11,781 nucleotides of DNA, from NCBI GenBank assembly GCA_002401055.1, contig NVRZ01000076.1, positions 1 to 11,781 on the forward strand, read 5' to 3'. The first letter of the stretch is position 1. Every line of letters starts with the position of its first letter. Under the pieces are notes generated by a model. That model saw nothing but the letters and a program-made list of their open reading frames with translations, ran no database searches and was not told the origin of the DNA. The DNA comes from Bacteroidota bacterium (GTDB lineage: Bacteria; Bacteroidota; Bacteroidia; NORP154). Made by a program: the position numbers and the translations under genes. Shown here in pieces: positions 1 through 6,701 of this stretch.

Positions 1-304
1 CAATGACGCTCAATACAATGTGCAGTACCATGGCAACTCTCCTTTTAATCGTTCTCCCTACGACAATTGCATCAGGTCTATTCTTAAGATCAGCTTTTGT
101 GTCAAAGTAATCGTTGATGGCATAGCCCGCTGCAGTTATCAATAGTGTAGCCAATACCAATAAGCTAAAATCAATAACGCTTAACTGTAAAGCCATTCCA
201 TTCGAAACCAGAAGCCGTTCGATAACCGCGTATCTGATAAGGTACAGGATTAATGCTAGTATGATCAGATTAGGGAATCTGAATAATTTTAAATAATCCA
301 ACAT
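1..304 (-). CDS. UbiA-family prenyltransferase, N-terminal part (3' end outside window)
   Basis: Integral membrane prenyltransferase of the UbiA family. The 101 visible residues begin MLDYLKLFRFPN, typical of the first helix of this family, followed by two hydrophobic membrane segments (about residues 13-28 and 44-63). The motif NDYFDTKAD at residues 64-72 matches the family's first Asp-rich NDxxDxxxD motif, which binds the Mg-diphosphate of the prenyl donor; the following NRPD (75-78) is also typical. Bacteroidota homologues next to DUF2520 genes are usually annotated as geranylgeranylglycerol-phosphate geranylgeranyltransferase-like, but the acceptor cannot be read from this fragment, so only the family is called. 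The ATG directly abuts the stop of the preceding DUF2520 gene (TAAATG), so translation is probably coupled. The second Asp-rich motif and the C-terminus lie beyond the left edge. Confidence 0.9.
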   Translation of the reverse strand, partial: MLDYLKLFRFPNLIILALILYLIRYAVIERLLVSNGMALQLSVIDFSLLVLATLLITAAGYAINDYFDTKADLKNRPDAIVVGRTIKRRVAMVLHIVLSVI

Positions 305-1072
305 TTAGTTCCGCTTTACAATGCTTTCACTAATCAGTTCGTATAATTTTTTGTAATCAGGATCACTTTCTAACTTCTGCTTATGCTGTTCCATAATTTT
401 CGTATCACCTCTTTTTGCAGGACCCGTCTGCGCTTCCTTCGGACTCATTCTTTTTACCTTTTCCGCCGTCTCAACTATTAACGGACGCAAAATATCAAGA
501 TTCAAATCCTCTCTTTTTAAAAGATCCTCAGCAATTTGATACATGTAATTACTATAGTTTGAAGCAAAAACAGCCGCAAGGTGAACAGCTTTTCGCTGTT
601 TTGAATTTAGTTCGTAAACGGATTGAGACCCAACTAGCTTAGATGCCAGTTCTTTTAATGCAGCCTTATCACCTGAACTGGATGTCTCAATGCAGATTGG
701 AAATTCATTATTCTGGAGTGGATTGCCCTTAGAGAATGACTGTAAAGGATAAAAAACACCAGCCTCAGAGAATATTGAAATTTCATCTAAGTCCAATGTT
801 CCGGAAGTGTGAACTACCAATCCAGCTACATCCATTTTACCGGCCAGCCCCTTAATTGCATCGTCACTAATAGCGATCACATACAGGTCTGAACTTTTTG
901 GCAAATCCAATAGGTTATTTGAATACTTAGTATTTAATTGCTCACCTAAAATGCGTGCCGAATCTAAAGACTGGCTGTATACATACTCAATCACAATGCC
1001 ACACGATTGTAGAGCAATACCCATGTATGTCGCCACATTACCCGCTCCTATCAGTACTACTTTTTCTATCAT
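305..1072 (-). CDS. Rossmann-fold / DUF2520 domain protein
   Basis: Predicted cytoplasmic NAD(P)-binding protein of 255 aa, a full-length member of the Rossmann-like plus DUF2520 family, related to F420-dependent NADP oxidoreductases and ketopantoate-reductase-like enzymes. Its substrate is not known. Visible marks are the dinucleotide-binding glycine loop VLIGAGNVA (residues 6-14), HTSGTL (88-93), FYPLQSFS (107-114), and two C-terminal DUF2520 signatures, HLAAVFASNYSN (164-175) and TGPAKRGD (216-223). I chose the ATG at 1072, which puts the glycine loop at the usual distance from the N-terminus. An in-frame TTG at 1081 would add three residues. The start lies 14 nt after the response-regulator stop, and the stop abuts the UbiA start, so it sits in the middle of a three-gene transcript. 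In many Bacteroidota a HAD phosphatase gene sits between DUF2520 and UbiA; here it is absent. Confidence 0.9.
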   Translation of the reverse strand: MIEKVVLIGAGNVATYMGIALQSCGIVIEYVYSQSLDSARILGEQLNTKYSNNLLDLPKSSDLYVIAISDDAIKGLAGKMDVAGLVVHTSGTLDLDEISIFSEAGVFYPLQSFSKGNPLQNNEFPICIETSSSGDKAALKELASKLVGSQSVYELNSKQRKAVHLAAVFASNYSNYMYQIAEDLLKREDLNLDILRPLIVETAEKVKRMSPKEAQTGPAKRGDTKIMEQHKQKLESDPDYKKLYELISESIVKRN

Positions 1073-1086
1073 GTAACTCAAGCGAT

Positions 1087-1782
1087 TTAATTGCTAAACT
1101 TATAGCCAACCCCTCTAATGGATATAAAATATGAAGGCTTTTTAGGATCCTTCTCAAAATACTTTCTGAATGCCAATATGTAATTATCAATTGTTCTTGT
1201 AGAAGGGTAAGCATCATAACCCCAAACTTTTTCAAGTATTTCATCTCTTGACACAACCTCATTCTTCCTTTCAATCAGAAGTTTCAACAACATAATTTCT
1301 CTTTTAGAAAGACTTTGTGATTTTCCGCTGCTTCTACTCACCGCAAAACTTTTAAAATTAATCTTGTTCCCTCCAAATTCATATATATTTAACCCTTCCG
1401 AAATCGGCGAAGAATACTCACTTCTTTTTAGCAATTTACTAATCCGTAGGAGGAGTTCCTCAAGATTAAATGGTTTAGCCAGGTAATCATCCGCGCCAAG
1501 CTTTAGTCCTTTCACCTTATCATTACTACTTCCCTTTGCAGACAATATCAATATGGGCATCTCTGTATCTGTCAACCTAATAGTTTGGCAAACCTGAAAG
1601 CCATCAATTTCTGGCAGCATTATATCAAGTACTATAATATCAAATCTCTTCTCCGCGAATGTCTCCAATCCAACTCTGCCATCATTGGCAGTAAAAACAT
1701 CGTACCCTTCCAATACCAAATTTAACTTTATCGCCTCTCTTAAATGCTCTTCGTCTTCTATAAGCAATACTCGGTAATTCAT
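1087..1782 (-). CDS. OmpR/PhoB-family DNA-binding response regulator
   Basis: Two-component response regulator of 231 aa, the usual length for this subfamily. The receiver domain (about 1-120) has the acidic pocket E9-D10-E11, phosphoacceptor D53 in VLDIMLPEIDG, the switch Ser at S81 and the invariant Lys K103 in AKPF, so it should be phosphorylatable. The C-terminal winged helix (about 132-231) contains SKREIMLLKLL, a recognition-helix region near TRTIDNYILAFRK (about 195-207), and the closing wing motif IRGVGYKF. The ATG is preceded by AGAAGGA, which is purine-rich but only 1 nt away, so it may not act as a ribosome-binding site. No sensor kinase gene is adjacent: the upstream neighbour is divergent and the downstream neighbours are metabolic. 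The partner must therefore be encoded elsewhere. Regulated genes are unknown; the divergent protease genes and its own operon are candidates by position only. Confidence 0.95.
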   Translation of the reverse strand: MNYRVLLIEDEEHLREAIKLNLVLEGYDVFTANDGRVGLETFAEKRFDIIVLDIMLPEIDGFQVCQTIRLTDTEMPILILSAKGSSNDKVKGLKLGADDYLAKPFNLEELLLRISKLLKRSEYSSPISEGLNIYEFGGNKINFKSFAVSRSSGKSQSLSKREIMLLKLLIERKNEVVSRDEILEKVWGYDAYPSTRTIDNYILAFRKYFEKDPKKPSYFISIRGVGYKFSN

Positions 1783-1866
1783 ATCCTTCTAAAATTCTTA
1801 CTCAAGTGTCATTCCTAGCGAATCTACCCATTAAAAAGGTGAAGATGATTGACCAAACATTATTCC

Positions 1867-1883
1867 GATAACTCGACGATAAC
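1867..1883. promoter_or_regulatory. Phased direct repeat GATAAC-N5-GATAAC (candidate regulator site)
   Basis: Two identical hexamers, GATAAC at 1867-1872 and 1878-1883, are spaced 11 bp start to start, about one helical turn. OmpR-family regulators are known to bind tandem repeats with 10-11 bp phasing, and a gene of that family starts 85 bp away on the minus strand, so an autoregulatory site is conceivable. Just downstream in the minus direction, 1854-1861 reads AATGTTTG on the minus strand, a 5-of-6 match to the Bacteroidota -7 element TAnnTTTG, so the repeat would overlap its -33 region. Assignment is inference; a 6-mer repeat can arise by chance. Confidence 0.3.
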
Positions 1884-1907
1884 CAGCATTTTCTTTTAAT
1901 CAAGGCT

Positions 1908-1922
1908 GATTCTCAAAGAATC
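1908..1922. repeat. Perfect 15-bp inverted repeat in divergent promoter region
   Basis: GATTCT (1908-1913), a 3-nt centre CAA, and AGAATC (1917-1922) form a perfect dyad. No T-run follows on either strand and it lies in the middle of a divergent intergenic region, so an operator for a dimeric regulator fits better than a terminator. No regulator can be named from it. Confidence 0.4.
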
Positions 1923-1933
1923 ACGTAATTAAG

Positions 1934-1963
1934 TTGATAAAATAGTTAGTAAGTGTTAAATTG
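1934..1963 (+). promoter_or_regulatory. Weak Bacteroidota-type promoter candidate for the first protease gene
   Basis: TTG at 1934-1936 is followed after 19 bp by TTAAATTG at 1956-1963. This resembles the Bacteroidota housekeeping promoter (TTG, 17-23 bp, TAnnTTTG) but only four of the six fixed -7 positions match. It lies 44 bp before the ATG at 2008. The leader is very AT-rich with no Shine-Dalgarno, as is usual in the phylum. Confidence 0.2.
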
Positions 1964-2007
1964 CTAGTCTAAAATACTAAGGTTATTAATATTTCAAATA
2001 ATTTACC

Positions 2008-5000
2008 ATGAACAACTCTCCTTTTTCGAAGATAATTCTGGCATTTTGCTTTCTGGCAATAACTTCAATCTCTTATGGTCAATTTCAATCCATACCTGCA
2101 ATAGTTTCTACTTCTACAGTGGCCTTATCCAATCCACAGGCTTTGACAGGAACACGTTTCATTCAAAGTAAGCAGCAAATCACCACAGCTAAGTGCCTCA
2201 CTGATGAGATAACAACTGCTTACATTAATGCTCAAATGGCATACGATCCCGCATATCAAACTCTGATCAATCAACAGAATCAGCAGATACAGACCTGGAA
2301 ACAGAATTATTTGAATAACAAAACCTTTAAACAGCCTGTTCAAACCGTTCCTGTAGTTGTTCACGTGGTACACAATCCAAGTAACTCGAATAGCCCAAAT
2401 GAAAATGTGCCCGACAGCTACATTTTTGACATGATGACTACTTTAAATGAAGATTTCCGCCGGCTAAATTCTGACGCCTCTCAAACGAGGTCAATATTTG
2501 TGGGAGTTGCTGCCGACGTTGAAATTGAATTTTGCCTAGCGTCTAAAGATCCGTCTGGATCCAGCACTACAGGTATCACTCGCACATCAACCTCTCAGGT
2601 TTTTTTCGACCCAAACACCGAAACAAATGACATGAAAGATTCCGGCACTAACGGTATAACAGGGTGGGATGCAACAAAATATTTGAACATTTGGATCTGC
2701 AACATCTCTGACTACGCAAACTCAGGAACTGCAGGTTATGCCTACCTCCCAACGCCAGGAATGCATGGCAGTAACATTGACGGCCTTGTTATTGACTTTA
2801 AGCTTGGCATATACTACGGAGGCAGAACTGCAACTCATGAAATAGGGCATTATATGGGATTGGGGCATACCTGGGGAAGCAATCCACCTAGTTGTAATGG
2901 TGATGATGGTTACGGGGATACGCCAAACAGCTCATCGAAAAATTTTGGATGTGACTTTGGTGATGATAGCTGTCCTGGTGGCGATGTTGACCAGATAGAG
3001 AATTACATGAGCTATGCCAACTGCCAAAATATGTTTTCGACAGATCAGTCTAATCAAATGAATTCGGTGCTCGCAACTACCAGAAGTAGCTTGATCACTT
3101 CAGATGGTTGTGAGGCAACAGCGGCGCCAGTTGCTAACTTTACATCAGATAAAACCACAGTTCAAGCAGGGGCATGGGTAAGTTTTACGGACTTATCAAC
3201 TGGAGTGCCAGATACCTGGGAGTGGACCTTTGGAGGAGGTGGAACACCCAATACTACATCCACAAGAAACCCGATCATACAGTTCAATACTATAGGAACT
3301 TATGATGTTAAATTAAAGGTTTCAAATATTATTGGCAGTGACTCACTCACAAATTCTTCTTACATAACAGTTACTGCGCCTTCTGGTTGTGATACGATTA
3401 ATTTTGATTTTGTTAGCTCTAATAGCATGTATTATTATAGAGCTGAGGTAGCCACACCTTATGATTCCGGCTATATTTCTGGTACCAATGTTTATGATGA
3501 TATATCCAAAGCACAGCTTTTCACGGGTGTTGAATACGCGCCGAACTCATCGGTAACGGGAGGAATGTTTGGATTCTATCCTGCTTATAAAGACGGGTCT
3601 TCCAATGCAGAGGTCATTTTCAGAGTTTGGGATAACGACGGAACAGGTGGAGCTCCTTCAACTGTATTGGGATCAGACACTATAGACCTGGCCGATATTG
3701 TTGCCAACTCACAATCGGGGTATTACCAAAACGTATATTTTGAGCCTCCAATATCAGTTAGTGGCGATTATTACTTCGGATATACCATGTATAATTTTGA
3801 TTTATTCGGAGGAGGAACCGCCGATTCTCTTGCGTTACTTCAATCGCTAAATGGAAATGCTGCAAGCTCGTCGATACCGTGGGAACAATGGAGCAACAAT
3901 ACTTGGGCAGACTATCCAAGTTCCTGGACCTTCTTTACAACAACTACATTAATGGCTACGCCATGGATGACTACCCAAGCACCGCCGACAGCTTCATTAA
4001 CTGCTGACACCACCTCTGGATGCTTTGGCATGACAGTAACCTTTGATGCCTCTGGATCAACGAATGGCGATATCTACCTTTTCGACGTAGATGGCGATGG
4101 ATTCTTTGACTTTTTAGATACAGTGGACGGAATGATCACCGTTACCTACGATACGAGTGGGACTTTTGATGTAGAATTGCTGGTTATCGGAGCGTGTAAT
4201 GGCCGGGTTAGGTTAACACAGACTGCAATGATCACCGTAAATCCGGCACCTTCGCTTGCAGTAACATCTTCAGACGCTACTTGTGGCAACTGCAATGGAA
4301 CTGCAGGTGTTACTGCAACGCTGGGAACCTCACCCTATACCTATTCTTGGACGAATCCCCCGTTATCAACAACTTCGTCGATTTCAGCTCTTTGTCCGGG
4401 ATCATATCAGATTTTTGTGGAAGATTCGGTGGGATGTACTGGTATCGCTGGCGTGAATATATCAGATCCGGCATCAATGTCATTATCTACTTCGGCAACA
4501 AATGCGGACTGCGGCCTAACAGACGGAACTGCAACGGCAACGGCTACAGGTGGAGCAACTCCATACACTTACATTTGGGATGATCCAGGAACACAGACAA
4601 TTCAAACCGCCACTGGATTGGGAGCGGGAACATACAACGTAACGGTAACAGATGCGAACGGATGTGTTGTGGAAACTGACTTTTTTGGTGCTGCAGTGGT
4701 AAGCGCATCAGCTGCAGTTACAAGTAGCATTACCGGAAGTGTAAATCCTACTTGCAACGGAGGGACTAATGGCTCAGCAACAGCCGCTGGCTCAGGTGGA
4801 AATGGAGTATTTACCTATTCTTGGAGCACCTCACCGGCTCAATCAAATGCAATGGTAACTGGTTTGTCGGCAGGAGTGAGTTATACGGTTACTGTAACAG
4901 ACGGAATTGGCTGTATGGATAATTCTTCCATAACCTTAACTGAACCTGCTGCGATCGTATTGGATACAAGCACAACTGATGCTTCTTGCGGTGTTGCTGA

Positions 5001-6606
5001 CGGAACCGCTTCTGTTTCAATTACAAGCGGTGGAGCGACACCTTTTACATATTCATGGAGTGACTCAAATTCGCAAACAAACGCTACCGCTACAGGACTC
5101 CTTGCTGGCCCTTATACGGTAACGGTAACAGATGGGAATAGTTGTACAGCCGTGATAACGGCAGCTATAAGTGATGCAGGTGCACCTGGTGCCACAGTGA
5201 ACGGAACCCCTACAACATGTAATGGTGGATCTGACGGTACCGCTACGGTATCAGCTTCTGGTGGCGCACCACCTTACACGTATTCGTGGAGTACAAGTCC
5301 TGCACAAACAAATGTAACAGCGACTGCGCTCTCTGCTATTGGGTATACAATTTCTGTGACTGATTCGGCAAATTGTACAGTTACAATGAGCTATACGGTA
5401 ACTCAACCAGCGGCAATTACCATATCTACTACCAGTACAGCCGTATTGTGTAACGGCGGTTCAGACGGAACAGCTACTGCTACTCCATCTTTAGGAACCG
5501 CTCCTTACACCTACACCTGGAATACTAGTCCTGTTCAAAATACTGCTACGGCAACGGGCTTATCGGCAGTTTCCTATATGGTAAGTGTAATTGACTCAAA
5601 CGATTGTGCGGCCAATACCTCAGTAACGATAACTGAACCAGGGGCAATTTCTATTTCAACATCTGCAACAGTTGCTTCGTGCGGAGGTTCAGATGGTACC
5701 GCTACGGTATCTGCTACCGGAGGTGTTGGGACTTTCACATACGTTTGGGATGATGGAGGTAATCAAAGCAATATGACTGCCACGGGATTGGCATCTGGAA
5801 ACTACCTGGTAATGGTAAGTGATTCAAACGGTTGCTTAGACAGTGCTTCGCAATTTGTTGGAAATGCCGGAGCGCCGAATGCAACGACAACCAGCACAGA
5901 TGTAAGTTGCAGTGGTGGAATGGACGGAACGGCAACCGTAAGTGCAACAGGGGGCACATTACCGTATACGTATGTCTGGAGTGACGGTGGATCGCAAACA
6001 AATACAACTGCTACTGGTTTGTCTATGGGGAGTTATACCGTAACGATCACTGATGCTTCATCTTGTCAGACAAGCTCTACAGTAACTGTTGCTGAGCCTG
6101 CTTCAGCCTTAACTGTTAACATCAGCACCACAATTGCAACGACTGGTATGAGTGATGGGTCGGCTACAGTTACAGCAAGTGGCGGAACTGGAGCTTACAC
6201 ATACTCATGGAATGATCCTGGTACGCAATCAAACGCTACGGCAAATGGATTGGCCGCTGGTGTTTACACTGCAACAATTACTGATGCTAATGGATGTTCG
6301 ACCTCTGCCACTGATACAGTTGTAGAGCTAGTTGGAATCAATGACTTGGTAAATCAGTTAGAGTTTAACATGTTCCCAAATCCGACAAATGGTGATGTAA
6401 CTTTGACATTTCAATTGGACTTTCCAGGTGATTTGAAGCTATCCATATTTAATACTATCGGTCAGTTGGTAACATCTGAAAATATTATGAATATTTCGGT
6501 CTATAGCTTTGTGCTGAACATGAGTGCTCAGCCCGCAGGCATATATTATGTACAGGTGAAGACGGAAAGTGAAATATTTGTTAGAAAGCTCTCAATTGTA
6601 AGGTGA
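2008..6606 (+). CDS. Secreted M43 pappalysin-like metalloprotease with PKD, nine SprB repeats and T9SS sorting domain
   Basis: Predicted surface or extracellular zinc endopeptidase of 1532 aa. Residues 1-25 form a Sec signal peptide (hydrophobic core around IILAFCFLAI, cleavage near SYG-Q). A pro-region follows, with a lone Cys63 in KCLTD. The catalytic domain starts near residue 110 (VPVVVHVVH), contains AADVEIEFC and YLNIWIC, zinc motif HEIGHYMGLGH (277-287; H277, H281 and H287 as ligands, E278 as catalytic base) and the Met-turn NYMSYA (M334), as expected for M43 metzincins. Next come a PKD domain (about 374-456), an unnamed beta-rich module (about 461-655), a second PKD-like domain (about 661-748) with the Ca-loop-like DVDGDGFFD (693-701), nine SprB repeats (749-1441), and a type-A T9SS sorting domain (about 1451-1532; FPNPTNG, PAGIYYVQV, KLSIVR end). 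Its natural substrate is unknown. It is the most divergent of three tandem paralogues and lies 95 bp before the next. Confidence 0.93.
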   Translation: MNNSPFSKIILAFCFLAITSISYGQFQSIPAIVSTSTVALSNPQALTGTRFIQSKQQITTAKCLTDEITTAYINAQMAYDPAYQTLINQQNQQIQTWKQNYLNNKTFKQPVQTVPVVVHVVHNPSNSNSPNENVPDSYIFDMMTTLNEDFRRLNSDASQTRSIFVGVAADVEIEFCLASKDPSGSSTTGITRTSTSQVFFDPNTETNDMKDSGTNGITGWDATKYLNIWICNISDYANSGTAGYAYLPTPGMHGSNIDGLVIDFKLGIYYGGRTATHEIGHYMGLGHTWGSNPPSCNGDDGYGDTPNSSSKNFGCDFGDDSCPGGDVDQIENYMSYANCQNMFSTDQSNQMNSVLATTRSSLITSDGCEATAAPVANFTSDKTTVQAGAWVSFTDLSTGVPDTWEWTFGGGGTPNTTSTRNPIIQFNTIGTYDVKLKVSNIIGSDSLTNSSYITVTAPSGCDTINFDFVSSNSMYYYRAEVATPYDSGYISGTNVYDDISKAQLFTGVEYAPNSSVTGGMFGFYPAYKDGSSNAEVIFRVWDNDGTGGAPSTVLGSDTIDLADIVANSQSGYYQNVYFEPPISVSGDYYFGYTMYNFDLFGGGTADSLALLQSLNGNAASSSIPWEQWSNNTWADYPSSWTFFTTTTLMATPWMTTQAPPTASLTADTTSGCFGMTVTFDASGSTNGDIYLFDVDGDGFFDFLDTVDGMITVTYDTSGTFDVELLVIGACNGRVRLTQTAMITVNPAPSLAVTSSDATCGNCNGTAGVTATLGTSPYTYSWTNPPLSTTSSISALCPGSYQIFVEDSVGCTGIAGVNISDPASMSLSTSATNADCGLTDGTATATATGGATPYTYIWDDPGTQTIQTATGLGAGTYNVTVTDANGCVVETDFFGAAVVSASAAVTSSITGSVNPTCNGGTNGSATAAGSGGNGVFTYSWSTSPAQSNAMVTGLSAGVSYTVTVTDGIGCMDNSSITLTEPAAIVLDTSTTDASCGVADGTASVSITSGGATPFTYSWSDSNSQTNATATGLLAGPYTVTVTDGNSCTAVITAAISDAGAPGATVNGTPTTCNGGSDGTATVSASGGAPPYTYSWSTSPAQTNVTATALSAIGYTISVTDSANCTVTMSYTVTQPAAITISTTSTAVLCNGGSDGTATATPSLGTAPYTYTWNTSPVQNTATATGLSAVSYMVSVIDSNDCAANTSVTITEPGAISISTSATVASCGGSDGTATVSATGGVGTFTYVWDDGGNQSNMTATGLASGNYLVMVSDSNGCLDSASQFVGNAGAPNATTTSTDVSCSGGMDGTATVSATGGTLPYTYVWSDGGSQTNTTATGLSMGSYTVTITDASSCQTSSTVTVAEPASALTVNISTTIATTGMSDGSATVTASGGTGAYTYSWNDPGTQSNATANGLAAGVYTATITDANGCSTSATDTVVELVGINDLVNQLEFNMFPNPTNGDVTLTFQLDFPGDLKLSIFNTIGQLVTSENIMNISVYSFVLNMSAQPAGIYYVQVKTESEIFVRKLSIVR
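4252..6330 (+). repeat. Nine tandem SprB repeats within the first protease gene
   Basis: Nine units of 73-80 residues start at about 4252, 4471, 4708, 4948, 5182, 5410, 5641, 5872 and 6100. The unit pattern is Cys-x3-4-DGTAT, a Gly-rich turn, PYTYxW, an ATGL-x-AG-x-Y stretch, VTVTD-x-NGC, ending in an EP or similar linker. This matches the SprB repeat known from the Flavobacterium gliding adhesin SprB and many T9SS cargo proteins. Unit 1 has four cysteines, units 2-8 have two, and unit 9 has lost the first (IATTG in place of a Cys). Synonymous differences are spread throughout, so the units are old rather than recently amplified. Confidence 0.85.
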
Positions 6607-6701
6607 CCTCGTAGTTTTAATATGGCAACCATGCAATGCGACAGGCGTCTATAATATAGGGAAGTGTTTCTCAATTTAAGGAGAACAAATAAAATTAAGA
6701 T
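6607..6701 (+). other. 95-bp spacer between the first and second protease genes
   Basis: No stem-loop followed by a T-run is visible, so no intrinsic terminator is called. TAGTTTTA at 6612-6619 is close to the -7 consensus TAnnTTTG, but the nearest TTG (6596-6598) is only 13 bp upstream, so no promoter can be claimed. AAGGAG at 6678-6683 ends 18 nt before the ATG, too far for a normal ribosome-binding site. Readthrough from the upstream gene and a separate promoter are both possible. Confidence 0.4.

Noticed and set aside
1073..1081. TTG start for the DUF2520 gene, three codons upstream of the ATG
   Set aside because: The ATG at 1072 puts the nucleotide-binding loop at the usual position and nothing like a ribosome-binding site favours the TTG.
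1038..1274. 78-codon minus-strand open frame overlapping the regulator and DUF2520 genes
   Set aside because: It is out of frame with two clear family members and shows no family features.
4081..4110. EF-hand or dockerin-like calcium site DVDGDGFFD
   Set aside because: The motif is real but sits where PKD domains commonly carry a D-x-DGDG-x-x-D turn, so a separate EF-hand or dockerin is not called.
4252..6330. Gliding adhesin SprB itself
   Set aside because: The protein shares the repeat type but carries an N-terminal M43 protease domain and is far shorter than the giant SprB adhesins.
6678..6683. AAGGAG as a Shine-Dalgarno for the second protease gene
   Set aside because: It ends 18 nt before the ATG, too far for normal use, and the phylum seldom relies on such sites.
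6607..6701. Intrinsic terminator between the first two protease genes
   Set aside because: Only a 3-bp stem (GAC/GTC near 6640-6650) is visible and no T-run follows.
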